A DNA stretch of 64,000 bases from Paragordius varius (lineage: Eukaryota > Nematomorpha). Under the pieces are notes generated by a model. That model had not been told where the DNA came from and did not search any database. It saw only the letters and a list, made by a program, of their open reading frames with translations. Positions 49,288-64,000 of this stretch are shown in pieces (the stretch's first letter is position 1; each line of letters opens with the position of its first letter). The stretch is from NCBI GenBank assembly GCA_964247055.1, contig OZ176052.1, positions 1,240,001 through 1,304,000 on the forward strand, written 5' to 3'. The position numbers were made by a program, and so were the translations under genes.

Positions 49288-52200
49288 AAAAATTATATTA
49301 TAAAAATACTTTTAATTAGAATATCGAACACTAATCCAATCATCCACCTTTTAACATCTAAAATATTAACTTACCTGACCGAGAATCTATTAATTATATT
49401 ATAAAATACTTTTAATTAGGAATATCGAACATTAATCCAATCACCCACAACGCACCTAAAATATTAACTTACTTGTCCAAGAATCTAAAAATTACATTAT
49501 AAAAATACTCTTAATTAGGAATATCGAACATTAATCCAATCACCCACCAAACAGCTAAATATTAACTTACTTGTCCAAAAATCTAAAAATTACATTATAA
49601 AAATACTTTTATTTAGGAATATCGAACATTAATATATCACCCACAACACATCTAAAATATTAACTTACCTGTCCAAGAATCTAAAAATTATATTATAATA
49701 CTTTTAATAAGGAATATCGAACACTAATCCAATCATCCACCATTTAACATCTAAAATATTAACTTACCTGACCGAGAATCTATTAATTATATTATAAAAT
49801 ACTTTTAATTAGGAATATCGAACATTAATCCAATCACCCACAACGCACCTAAAAAATTAACTTACTTGTCCAAATCTAAAAATTACATTATAAAAATACT
49901 TTTAATTAGGAATATCGAACATTAATCCAATCACCCGCCAAACACCTAAAATATTAGCTTACTTGTCCAAGAATCTAAAAATTACATTATAAAAATACTT
50001 TTAATTAGGAATATCGAACATTTATCCAATCACCCAACAAACACCTAAAATATTAAGTTACTTGTCCAAGAATCTATAAATTATTATAAAATACTTTTAA
50101 TTAGGAATATCGAACATTAATCCAATCACCCAATAAACACCCAAAATATTAACTTACCTGTCCAAGAATCTAAAAATTACATTATAAAAATACTTTTAAT
50201 TAGGAATATCGAACATTAATATATCACCCACAACACATCTAAAATATAAACTTACCTGTCCAAGAATCTAAAAATTACATTATTAAAATACTTTTAATTA
50301 GGAATATCGAACATTAATCCAATCTAAACACCTAAAATATTAACTTACTTGTCCAAGAATCTAAAAATTATATTATAAAAATACTTTTAATTAGGAATAT
50401 CGAACATTAATCCAATGACCCAATAAACACCTAAAATATTAACTTACTTCTCCAAGAATCTAAAAATTACATTATAAAAATACTTTTAATAAGGAATATC
50501 GAACACTAATCCAATCATCCACCATTTAACATCTAAAATATTAACTTACCTGACCGAGAATCTATTAATTATATTATAAAATACTTTTAATTAGGAATAT
50601 CGAACATTAATCCAATCACCCACCAAACACCTAAAATATTAACTTACTTGTCCAAGAATCTAAAAATTAGATTATAAAATACTTTTAATTAGGAATATCG
50701 AACATTAATCCAATCACCCACCAAACAGCTAAATATTAACTTACTTGTCCAAAAATCTAAAAATTACATTATAAAAATACTTTTATTTAGGAATATCGAA
50801 CATTAATATATCACCCACAACACATCTAAAATATTAACTTACCTGTCCAAGAATCTAAAAATTATATTATAAAAATACTTTTAATAAGGAATATCGAACA
50901 CTAATCCAATCATCCACCATTTAACATCTAAAATATTAACTTACCTGACCGAGAATCTATTAATTATATTATAAAATACTTTTAATTAGGAATATCGAAC
51001 ATTAATCCAATCACCCACAACGCACCTAAAAAATTAACTTACTTGTCCAAATCTAAAAATTACATTATAAAAATACTTTTAATTAGGAATATCGAACATT
51101 AATCCAATCACCCGCCAAACACCTAAAATATTAGCTTACTTGTCCAAGAATCTAAAAATTACATTATAAAAATACTTTTAATTAGGAATATCGAACATTT
51201 ATCCAATCACCCAACAAACACCTAAAATATTAAGTTACTTGTCCAAGAATCTATAAATTATTATAAAATACTTTTAATTAGGAATATCGAACATTAATCC
51301 AATCACCCAATAAACACCCAAAATATTAACTTACTTGTCCAAGAATCTAAAAATTACATTATAAAAATACTTTTAATTAGGAATATCGAACATTAATATA
51401 TCACCCACAACACATCTAAAATATTAACTTACCTGTCCAAGAATCTAAAAATTACATTATTAAAATACTTTTAATTAGGAATATCGAACATTAATCCAAT
51501 CTAAACACCTAAAATATTAACTTACTTGTCCAAGAATCTAAAAATTATATTATAAAAATACTTTTAATTAGGAATATCGAACATTAATCCAATCACCCAA
51601 TAAACACCTAAAATATTAACTTACTTCTCCAAGAATCTAAAAATTACATTATAAAAATACTTTTAATAAGGAATATCGAACACTAATCCAATCATCCACC
51701 ATTTAACATCTAAAATATTAACTTACCTGACCGAGAATCTATTAATTATATTATAAAATACTTTTAATTAGGAATATCGAACATTAATCCAATCACCCAC
51801 CAAACACCTAAAATATTAACTTACTTGTCCAAGAATCTAAAAATTAGATTATAAAATACTTTTAATTAGGAATATCGACATTAATCCAATCAACCACCAA
51901 ACACCTAAAATATTAACTTACTTGTCCAAGAATCTAAAAATCACATTATAAAATACTTTTAATTAGGAATATCGAACATTTATCCAATCACCCACCAAAC
52001 ACCTAAAATATTAACTTACTAGTCCAAGAATCTAAAAATAAATTATAAAAATACTTTTAATTAGGAATATCGAACATTACTCCAATCACCAACCAAACAC
52101 CTAAAATATTAACTTACTTGTCCAAGAATCTAAAAATTACATTATAAAAATACTTTTAATTAGGAATATCGAACATTAATCCAATCACCCACCAAACACC

Positions 52201-55200
52201 TAAAATATTAACTTACTTGTCCAAGAATCTAAAAATTACATTATAAAAATACTTTTAATTAGGAATATCGAACATTTATCCAATCACCCACCAAACACCT
52301 AAAATATTAACTTACTTGTCCAAGAATCTAAAAATTAGATTATAAAATACTTTTAATTAGGAATATCGAACATTTATCCAATCACCCACCAAACACCTAA
52401 AATATTAACTTACTAGTCCAAGAATCTAAAAAATTACATTATTAAATACTTTTAATTAGGAATATCAAACATTAATCCAATCACCCACCAAACACCTAAA
52501 ATATTAACTTACTTGTCCAAGAATCTAAAAATTACATTATAAAAATACTTTTAATTAGGAATATCGAACATTTATCCAATCACCCAATAAACACCTAAAA
52601 TATTAACTTACTTGTCAAAGAATCTAAAAATTACATTATAAAAATACTTTTAATTAGGAATATCGAACATTAATATATCACCCACAACACATCTATATTA
52701 ACTTACCTGTCCAAGAATCTAATTACATTATTAAAATACTTTTAATTAGGAATATCGAACATTAATCCAATCACCCAATAAACACCTAAAATATTAACTT
52801 ACTTGTCCAAGAATCTAAAAATTATATTATAAAAATAGTTTTAATTAGGAATATCGAACATTAATCCAATCACCCAATAAACACCTAAAATATTAACTTA
52901 CTTGTCCAAGAATCTAAAAATTACATTATAAAAATACTTTTAATAAGGAATATCATACACTAATCCAATCATCCACCGTTTAACATCTAAAATATTAACT
53001 TACCTGACCGAGAATCTATTAATTATATTATAAAATACTTTTAATTAGGAATATCGAACATTAATCCAATCACCCACAACGCACCTAAAATATTAACTTA
53101 CTTGTCCAAGAATCTAAAAATTACATTATAAAAATACTTTTAATTAGGAATATCGAACATTAATCCAATCACCCACCAAACACCTAAAATATTAATTTAC
53201 TTGTCCAAGAATCTAAATATTCCATTATAAAAATACTTTTAATTAGGAATATCGAACATTAATCCAATCACCCACCAAACACCTAAAATATTAACTTACT
53301 TGTCCAAGAATCTAAAAATTACATGATAAAAATACTTTTAATTAGGAATATCGAACATTAATCCAATCACCCACCAAACAGCTAAATATTAACTTACTTG
53401 TCCAAAAATCTAAAAATTACATTATAAAAATACTTTTATTTAGGAATATCGAACATTAATATATCACCCACAACACATCTAAAATATTAACTTACCTGTC
53501 CAAGAATCTAAAAATTATATTATAAAAATACTTTTAATAAGGAATATCGAACACTAATCCAATCATCCACCATTTAACATCTAAAATATTAACTTACCTG
53601 ACCGAGAATCTATTAATTATATTATAAAATACTTTTAATTAGGAATATCGAACATTAATCCAATCACCCACAACGCACCTAAAAAATTAACTTACTTGTC
53701 CAAATCTAAAAATTACATTATAAAAATACTTTTAATTAGGAATATCGAACATTAATCCAATCACCCGCCAAACACCTAAAATATTAGCTTACTTGTCCAA
53801 GAATCTAAAAATTACATTATAAAAATACTTTTAATTAGGAATATCGAACATTAATCCAATCACCCACCAAACACCTAAAATATTAATTTACTTGTCCAAG
53901 AATCTAAATATTCCATTATAAAAATACTTTTAATTAGGAATATCGAACATTAATCCAATCACCCACCAAACACCTAAATTATTAACTTACTTGTCCAAGA
54001 ATCTAAAAATTACATGATAAAAATACTTTTAATTAGGAATATCGAACAGTAATCCAATCACCTACCAAACACCTTAAATATTAACTTACTTGTCCAAGAA
54101 TCTAAAAATTATATTATAAAAATACTTTTAATTAGAATATCGAACACTAATCCAATCATCCACCTTTTAACATCTAAAATATTAACTTACCTGACCGAGA
54201 ATCTATTAATTATATTATAAAATACTTTTAATTAGGAATATCGAACATTAATCCAATCACCCACAACGCACCTAAAATATTAACTTACTTGTCCAAGAAT
54301 CTAAAAATTACATTATAAAAATACTCTTAATTAGGAATATCGAACATTAATCCAATCACCCACCAAACAGCTAAATATTAACTTACTTGTCCAAAAATCT
54401 AAAAATTACATTATAAAAATACTTTTATTTAGGAATATCGAACATTAATATATCACCCACAAGACATCTAAAATATTAACTTACCTGTCCAAGAATCTAA
54501 AAATTATATTATAAAAATACTTTTAATAAGGAATATCGAATACTAATCCAATCATCCACCATTTAACATCTAAAATATTAACTTACCTGACCGAGAATCT
54601 ATTAATTATATTATAAAATACTTTTAATTAGGAATATCGAACATTAATCCAATCACCCACAACGCACCTAAAAAATTAACTTACTTGTCCAAATCTAAAA
54701 ATTACATTATAAAAATACTTTTAATTAGGAATATCGAACATTAATCCAATCACCCGCCAAACACCTAAAATATTAGCTTACTTGTCCAAGAATCTAAAAA
54801 TTATAAAAATACTTTTAATTAGGAATATCGAACATTTATCCAATCACCCAACAAACACCTAAAATATTAACTTACTTGTCCAAGAATCTAAAAATTACAT
54901 GATAAAAATACTTTTAATTAGGAATATCGAACATTAATCCAATCACCCACCAAACACCTAAAATATTAACTTACTTGTCCAAGAATCTAAAAATTACATT
55001 ATAAAAATACTTTTAATTAGGAATATCGAACATTAATATATCACCCACAACACATCTAAAATATTAACTTACTTGTCCAAGAATCTAAAAATTACATGAT
55101 AAAAATACTTTTAATTAGGAATATCGAACAGTAATCCAATCACCTACCAAACACCTTAAATATCAACTTACTTGTCCAAGAATCTAAAAATTATATTATA

Positions 55201-58200
55201 AATACTTTTAATTAGAATATCGAACACTAATCCAATCATCCACCTTTTAACATCTAAAATATTAACTTACCTGACCGAGAATCTATTAATTATATTATAA
55301 AATACTATTAATTAGGAATATCGAACATTAATCCAATCACCCAATAAACACCAAAAATATTAACTTACTTGTCCAAGAATCTAAAAATTACATTATAAAA
55401 ATACTTTTAATTAGGAATATCGAACATTAATATATCACCCACAACACATCTAAAATATTAACTTACCTGTCCAAGAATCTAAAAATTACATTATTAAAAT
55501 ACTTTTAATTAGGAATATCGAACATTAATCCAATCTAAACACCTAAAATATTAACTTACTTGTCCAAGAATCTAAAAATTATATTATAAAAATACTTTTA
55601 ATTAGGAATATCGAACATTAATCCAATCACCCAATAAACACCTAAAATATTAACTTACTTCTCCAAGAATCTAAAAATTACATTATAAAAATACTTTTAA
55701 TAAAGAATATCGAACACTAATCCAATCATCCACCATTTAACATCTAAAATATTAACTTACCTGACCGAGAATCTATTAATTATATTATAAAATACTTTTA
55801 ATTAGGAATATCGAACATTAATCCAATCAACCACAACGCACCTAAAATATTAACTTACTTGTCCAAGAATCTAAAAATTACATTATAAAAATACTCTTAA
55901 TTAGGAATATCGAACATTAATCCAATCACCCACCAAACAGCTAAATATTAACTTACTTGTCCAAAAATCTAAAAATTACATTATAAAAATACTTTTATTT
56001 AGGAATATCGAACATTAATATATCACCCACAACACATCTAAAATATTAACTTACCTGTCCAAGAATCTAAAAATTATATTATAAAAATACTTTTAATAAG
56101 GAATATCGAACACTAATCCAATCATCCACCATTTAACATCTAAAATATTAACTTACCTGACCGAGAATCTATTAATTATATTATAAAATACTTTTAATTA
56201 GGAATATCGAACATTAATCCAATCACCCACAACGCACCTAAAAAATTAACTTACTTGTCCAAATCTAAAAATTACATTATAAAAATACTTTTAATTAGGA
56301 ATATCGAACATTAATCCAATCACCCGCCAAACACCTAAAATATTAGCTTACTTGTCCAAGAATCTAAAAATTACATTATAAAAATACTTTTAATTAGGAA
56401 TATCGAACATTTATCCAATCACCCAACAAACACCTAAAATATTACGTTACTTGTCCAAGAATCTATAAATTATTATAAAATACTATTAATTAGGAATATC
56501 GAACATTAATCCAATCACCCAATAAACACCAAAAATATTAACTTACTTGTCCAAGAATCTAAAAATTACATTATAAAAATACTTTTAATTAGGAATATCG
56601 AACATTAATATATCACCCACAACACATCTAAAATATTAACTTACCTGTCCAAGAATCTAAAAATTACATTATTAAAATACTTTTAATTAGGAATATCGAA
56701 CATTAATCCAATCTAAACACCTAAAATATTAACTTACTTGTCCAAGAATCTAAAAATTATATTATAAAAATACTTTTAATTAGGAATATCGAACATTAAT
56801 CCAATCACCCAATAAACACCTAAAATATTAACTTACTTCTCCAAGAATCTAAAAATTACATTATAAAAATACTTTTAATAAAGAATATCGAACACTAATC
56901 CAATCATCCACCATTTAACATCTAAAATATTAACTTACCTGACCGAGAATCTATTAATTATATTATAAAATACTTTTAATTAGGAATATCGAACATTAAT
57001 CCAATCACCCACCAAACACCTAAAATATTAACTTACTTGTCCAAGAATCTAAAAATTAGATTATAAAATACTTTTAATTAGGAATATCGAACATTAATCC
57101 AATCAACCACCAAACACCTAAAATATTAACTTACTTGTCCAAGAATCTAAAAATCACATTATAAAATACTTTTAATTAGGAATATCGAACATTTATCCAA
57201 TCACCCACACAACACCTAAAATATTAACTTACTTGTCCAAGAATCTAAAAATTACATTATAAAAATACTTTTAATTAGGAATATCGAACATTAATCCAAT
57301 CACCCACCAAACACCTAAAATATTAACTAACTTGTCCAAGAATCTAAAAATTACATGATAAAAATACTTTTAATTAGGAATATCGAACATTAATCCAATC
57401 ACCCACTAAACACCTAAAATATTAACTTACTTGTCCAAGAATCTAAAAATTACATTATAAAAATACTTTTAATTAGGAATATCGAACATTAATCCAATCA
57501 CCCACCAAACACCTAAAATATTAACTAACTTGTCCAAGAATCTAAAAATTACATGATAAAAATACTTTTAATTAGGAATATCGAACATTAATCCAATCAA
57601 CCACCAAACACCTAAAATATTAACTTACCTGACCGAGAATCTATTAATTATATTATAAAATACTTTTAATTAGGAATATCGAACATTAATATATCACCCA
57701 CAACACATCTAAAATATTAACTTACCTGTCCAAGAATCTAAAAATTATATTATAAAAATACTTTTAATAAGGAATATCGAACACTAATCCAATCATCCAC
57801 CATTTAACATCTAAAATATTAACTTACCTGACCGAGAATCTATTAATTATATTATAAAATACTTTTAATTAGGAATATCGAACATTAATCCAATCACCCA
57901 CAACGCACCTAAAAAATTAACTTACTTGTCCAAATCTAAAAATTACATTATAAAAATACTTTTAATTAGGAATATCGAACATTAATCCAATCACCCGCCA
58001 AACACCTAAAATATTAGCTTACTTGTCCAAGAATCTAAAAATTACATTATAAAAATACTTTTAATTAGGAATATCGAACATTAATCCAATCACCCACCAA
58101 ACACCTAAAATATTAACTAACTTGTCCAAGAATCTAAAAATTACATGATAAAAATACTTTTAATTAGGAATATCGAACATTAATCCAATCACCCACTAAA

Positions 58201-61200
58201 CACCTAAAATATTAACTTACTTGTCCAAGAATCTAAAAATTACATTATAAAAATACTTTTAATTAGGAATATCGAACATTAATCCAATCACCCACCAAAC
58301 ACCTAAAATATTAACTTACTTGTCCAAGAATCAAAAATTACATTATAAAAATACTCTTAATTAGGAATATCGAACATTAATCCAATCAACCACCAAACAC
58401 CTAAAATATTAACTTACCTGACCGAGAATCTATTAATTATATTATAAAATACTTTTAATTAGGAATATCGAACATTAATATATCACCCACAACACATCTA
58501 AAATATTAACTTACCTGTCCAAGAATCTAAAAATTATATTATAAAAATACTTTTAATAAGGAATATCGAACACTAATCCAATCATCCACCATTTAACATC
58601 TAAAATATTAACTTACCTGACCGAGAATCTATTAATTATATTATAAAATACTTTTAATTAGGAATATCGAACATTAATCCAATCACCCACAACGCACCTA
58701 AAAAATTAACTTACTTGTCCAAATCTAAAAATTACATTATAAAAATACTTTTAATTAGGAATATCGAACATTAATCCAATCACCCGCCAAACACCTAAAA
58801 TATTAGCTTACTTGTCCAAGAATCTAAAAATTACATTATAAAAATACTTTTATTTAGGAATATCGAACATTAATATATCACCCACAACACATCTAAAATA
58901 TTAACTTACCTGTCCAAGAATCTAAAAATTATATTATAAAAATACTTTTAATAAGGAATATCGAACACTAATCCAATCATCCACCATTTAACATCTAAAA
59001 TATTAACTTACCTGACCGAGAATCTATTAATTATATTATAAAATACTTTTAATTAGGAATATCGAACATTAATCCAATCACCCACCAAACACCTAAAATA
59101 TTAACTTACTTGTCCAAGAATCTAAAAATTAGATTATAAAATACTTTTAATTAGGAATATCGAACATTAATCCAATCACCCACAACGCACCTAAAAAATT
59201 AACTTACTTGTCCAAATCTAAAAATTACATTATAAAAATACTTTTAATTAGGAATATCGAACATTAATCCAATCACCCGCCAAACACCTAAAATATTAGC
59301 TTACTTGTCCAAGAATCTAAAAATTACATTATAAAAATACTTTTAATTAGGAATATCGAACATTTATCCAATCACCCAACAAACACCTAAAATATTAAGT
59401 TACTTGTCCAAGAATCTATAAATTATTATAAAATACTATTAATTAGGAATATCGAACATTAATCCAATCACCCAATAAACACCAAAAATATTAACTTACT
59501 TGTCCAAGAATCTAAAAATTACATTATAAAAATACTTTTAATTAGGAATATCGAACATTAATATATCACCCACAACACATCTAAAATATTAACTTACCTG
59601 TCCAAGAATCTAAAAATTACATTATTAAAATACTTTTAATTAGGAATTTCGAACATTAATCCAATCTAAACACCTAAAATATTAACTTACTTGTCCAAGA
59701 ATCTAAAAATTATATTATAAAAATACTTTTAATTAGGAATATCGAACATTAATCCAATCACCCAATAAACACCTAAAATATTAACTTACTTCTCCAAGAA
59801 TCTAAAAATTACATTATAAAAATACTTTTAATAAGGAATATCGAACATTAATATATCACCCACAACACATCTAAAATATTAACTTACCTGTCCAAGAATC
59901 TAAAAATTACATTATTAAAATACTTTTAATTAGGAATATCGAACATTAATCCAATCTAAACACCTAAAATATTAACTTACTTGTCCAAGAATCTAAAAAT
60001 TATATTATAAAAATACTTTTAATTAGGAATATCGAACATTAATCCAATCACCCAATAAACACCTAAAATATTAACTTACTTCTCCAAGAATCTAAAAATT
60101 ACATTATAAAAATACTTTTAATAAAGAATATCGAACACTAATCCAATCATCCACCATTTAACATCTAAAATATTAACTTACCTGACCGAGAATCTATTAA
60201 TTATATTATAAAATACTTTTAATTAGGAATATCGAACATTAATCCAATCACCCACCAAACACCTAAAATATTAACTTACTTGTCCAAGAATCTAAAAATT
60301 AGATTATAAAATACTTTTAATTAGGAATATCGAACATTAATCCAATCAACCACCAAACACCTAAAATATTAACTTACTTGTCCAAGAATCTAAAAATAAC
60401 ATTATAAAATACTTTTAATTAGGAATATCGAACATTTATCCAATCACCCACACAACACCTAAAATATTAACTTACTAGTCCAAGAATCTAAAAATAAATT
60501 ATAAAAATACTTTTAATTAGGAATATCGAACATTACTCCAATCACCAACCAAACACCTAAAATATTAACTTACTTGTCCAAGAATCTAAAAATTACATTA
60601 TAAAAATACTTTTAATTAGGAATATCGAACATTAGTCCAATCACCTACCAAACACCTTAAATATTAACTTACTTGTCCAAGAATCTAAATATTCCATTAT
60701 AAAAATACTTTTAATTAGGAATATCGAACATTAATCCAATCACCCACTAAACACCTAAAATATTAACTTACTTGTCCAAGAATCTAAAAATTACATTATA
60801 AAAATACTTTTAATTAGGAATATCGAACATTAATCCAATCACCCGCCAAACACCTAAAATATTAGCTTACTTGTCCAAGAATCTAAAAATTACATTATAA
60901 AAATACTTTTATTTAGGAATATCGAACATTAATATATCACCCACAACACATCTAAAATATTAACTTACCTGTCCAAGAATCTAAAAATTATATTATAAAA
61001 ATACTTTTAATAAGGAATATCGAACACTAATCCAATCATCCACCATTTAACATCTAAAATATTAACTTACCTGACCGAGAATCTATTAATTATATTATAA
61101 AATACTTTTAATTAGGAATATCGAACATTAATCCAATCACCCACCAAACACCTAAAATATTAACTTACTTGTCCAAGAATCTAAAAATTAGATTATAAAA

Positions 61201-64000
61201 TACTTTTAATTAGGAATATCGAACATTAATCCAATCACCCACAACGCACCTAAAAAATTAACTTACTTGTCCAAATCTAAAAATTACATTATAAAAATAC
61301 TTTTAATTAGGAATATCGAACATTAATCCAATCACCCGCCAAACACCTAAAATATTAGCTTACTTGTCCAAGAATCTAAAAATTACATTATAAAAATACT
61401 TTTAATTAGGAATATCGAACATTTATCCAATCACCCAACAAACACCTAAAATATTAAGTTACTTGTCCAAGAATCTATAAATTATTATAAAATACTATTA
61501 ATTAGGAATATCGAACATTAATCCAATCACCCAATAAACACCAAAAATATTAACTTACTTGTCCAAGAATCTAAAAATTACATTATAAAAATACTTTTAA
61601 TTAGGAATATCGAACATTAATATATCACCCACAACACATCTAAAATATTAACTTACCTGTCCAAGAATCTAAAAATTACATTATTAAAATACTTTTAATT
61701 AGGAATTTCGAACATTAATCCAATCTAAACACCTAAAATATTAACTTACTTGTCCAAGAATCTAAAAATTATATTATAAAAATACTTTTAATTAGGAATA
61801 TCGAACATTAATCCAATCACCCAATAAACACCTAAAATATTAACTTACTTCTCCAAGAATCTAAAAATTACATTATAAAAATACTTTTAATAAGGAATAT
61901 CGAACATTAATATATCACCCACAACACATCTAAAATATTAACTTACCTGTCCAAGAATCTAAAAATTACATTATTAAAATACTTTTAATTAGGAATATCG
62001 AACATTAATCCAATCTAAACACCTAAAATATTAACTTACTTGTCCAAGAATCTAAAAATTATATTATAAAAATACTTTTAATTAGGAATATCGAACATTA
62101 ATCCAATCACCCAATAAACACCTAAAATATTAACTTACTTCTCCAAGAATCTAAAAATTACATTATAAAAATACTTTTAATAAAGAATATCGAACACTAA
62201 TCCAATCATCCACCATTTAACATCTAAAATATTAACTTACCTGACCGAGAATCTATTAATTATATTATAAAATACTTTTAATTAGGAATATCGAACATTA
62301 ATCCAATCACCCACCAAACACCTAAAATATTAACTTACTTGTCCAAGAATCTAAAAATTAGATTATAAAATACTTTTAATTAGGAATATCGAACATTAAT
62401 CCAATCAACCACCAAACACCTAAAATATTAACTTACTTGTCCAAGAATCTAAAAATAACATTATAAAATACTTTTAATTAGGAATATCGAACATTTATCC
62501 AATCACCCACACAACACCTAAAATATTAACTTACTAGTCCAAGAATCTAAAAATAAATTATAAAAATACTTTTAATTAGGAATATCGAACATTACTCCAA
62601 TCACCAACCAAACACCTAAAATATTAACTTACTTGTCCAAGAATCTAAAAATTACATTATAAAAATACTTTTAATTAGGAATATCGAACATTAGTCCAAT
62701 CACCTACCAAACACCTTAAATATTAACTTACTTGTCCAAGAATCTAAATATTCCATTATAAAAATACTTTTAATTAGGAATATCGAACATTAATCCAATC
62801 ACCCACTAAACACCTAAAATATTAACTTACTTGTCCAAGAATCTAAAAATTACATTATAAAAATACTTTTAATTAGGAATATCGAACATTAATCCAATCA
62901 CCCACCAAACACCTAAAATATTAACTAACTTGTCCAAGAATCTAAAAATTACATGATAAAAATACTTTTAATTAGGAATATCGAACATTAATCCAATCAC
63001 CCACCAAACACCTAAAATATTAACTTACTTGTCCAAGAATCAAAAATTACATTATAAAAATACTCTTAATTAGGAATATCGAACATTAATCCAATCAACC
63101 ACCAAACACCTAAAATATTAACTTACCTGACCGAGAATCTATTAATTATATTATAAAATACTTTTAATTAGGAATATCGAACATTAATATATCACCCACA
63201 ACACATCTAAAATATTAACTTACCTGTCCAAGAATCTAAAAATTATATTATAAAAATACTTTTAATAAGGAATATCGAACATTAATCCAATCACCCACCA
63301 AACACCTAAAATATTAATTTACTTGTCCAAGAATCTAAATATTCCATTATAAAAATACTTTTAATTAGGAATATCGAACATTAATCCAATCACCCACCAA
63401 ACACCTAAAATATTAACTTACCTGTCCAAGAATCTAAAAATTACATGATAAAAATACTTTTAATTAGGAATATCGAACATTAATCCAATCACCCACCAAA
63501 CACCTAAAATATTAACTTACTTGTCCAAGAATCTAAAAATTACATTATAAAAATACTTTTAATTAGGAATATCGAACATTAATCCAATCACCCACCAAAC
63601 ACCTAAAATATTAACTAACTTGTCCAAGAATCTAAAAATTACATGATAAAAATACTTTTAATTAGGAATATCGAACATTAATCCAATCACCCACCAAACA
63701 CCTAAAATATTAACTTACTTGTCCAAGAATCAAAAATTACATTATAAAAATACTCTTAATTAGGAATATCGAACATTAATCCAATCAACCACCAAACACC
63801 TAAAATATTAACTTACCTGACCGAGAATCTATTAATTATATTATAAAATACTTTTAATTAGGAATATCGAACATTAATATATCACCCACAACACATCTAA
63901 AATATTAACTTACCTGTCCAAGAATCTAAAAATTATATTATAAAAATACTTTTAATAAGGAATATCGAACACTAATCCAATCATCCACCATTTAACATCT
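49288..64000. repeat. Satellite array, about 98-99-bp monomers, right of the LINE (runs off window)
   Basis: It continues the same monomer family and the same order of variants as left of the LINE. A unit of about 2.06 kb (about 21 monomers) is tandemly repeated at about 58.85-62.9 kb: matching landmarks at 58851/60910 and 59350/61409 are both 2059 bases apart. A block of about 1.1-1.2 kb starting near 51.95 kb recurs from 34.4 and 39.8 kb. No non-satellite sequence is seen up to the window end. Confidence 0.97.

Noticed and set aside
31859-64000. CRISPR-like regular repeat array
   Set aside because: The whole unit is repetitive with no unique spacers, the repeat is about 99 bp, and the context is eukaryotic.
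31859-64000. CENP-B box in the satellite monomer
   Set aside because: The TATCGAACATTAATCC core lacks the CGGG half of the CENP-B box, so there is no motif support for centromere function.

Overview
The window reads as AT-rich nuclear DNA from an animal. Coding is split by GT..AG introns, and three gene families characteristic of eukaryotic mitosis and microtubules are present: EMAP/EML, survivin and SKA1. There is also an RTE-like LINE. I read exon joins by hand from splice sites, reading phase and family homology. In every multi-exon model the summed exon length and all phases agree. Most introns are about 80-500 nt, but three homology-supported ones are only 26, 28 and 30 nt. Very short introns and strong AT bias are known from reduced parasitic animals; dicyemids are the classic case of introns near 26 nt, and orthonectids and myxozoans are also compact. 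I cannot name the species.

Left part (1-27.2 kb), gene-bearing. A 5'-truncated EMAP-like WD40 gene runs 1-3914 (+). It carries an unusual Gly/Cys-rich insertion inside its last beta-propeller. An unrecognised Asn/Ser-rich gene with a C-terminal coiled coil follows (6366-8497, +). A complete second EMAP-like gene of 21 exons and 1382 codons occupies 8859-21127 (+), with the HELP motif encoded at about 12.3 kb. A four-exon survivin (BIRC5) gene lies at 21800-23501 (-), with intron positions equivalent to those I recall for vertebrate survivin. It is head to head, with 114 bp between start codons, with a seven-exon SKA1 gene (23616-27152, +). Several introns hold non-autonomous DNA elements: a 1.24-kb foldback, a hAT-type MITE, and two elements whose termini are built of 21-bp repeats. 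A TTAA-flanked MITE lies between genes.

Transition (27.2-31.9 kb). I find no convincing intact gene. There are remains of a LINE and of a hAT transposase, two unexplained exon-like stretches, decayed satellite monomers and a truncated inverted copy of the TTAA MITE.

Right part (about 31.86-64.0 kb, running off the window). This is one satellite array of about 98-99-bp monomers, organised into higher-order blocks of variant monomers (recurring distances of 1.67, 2.06, 5.41 and 12.14 kb). It is interrupted once by a nearly whole RTE-like LINE (45.9-49.3 kb, -), flanked by a 15-bp target-site duplication.

Three of the genes have relatives acting at the microtubule, kinetochore or inner-centromere interface (EMAP, SKA1, survivin), and they lie beside a large higher-order satellite. 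Whether that satellite is centromeric is only a hypothesis.
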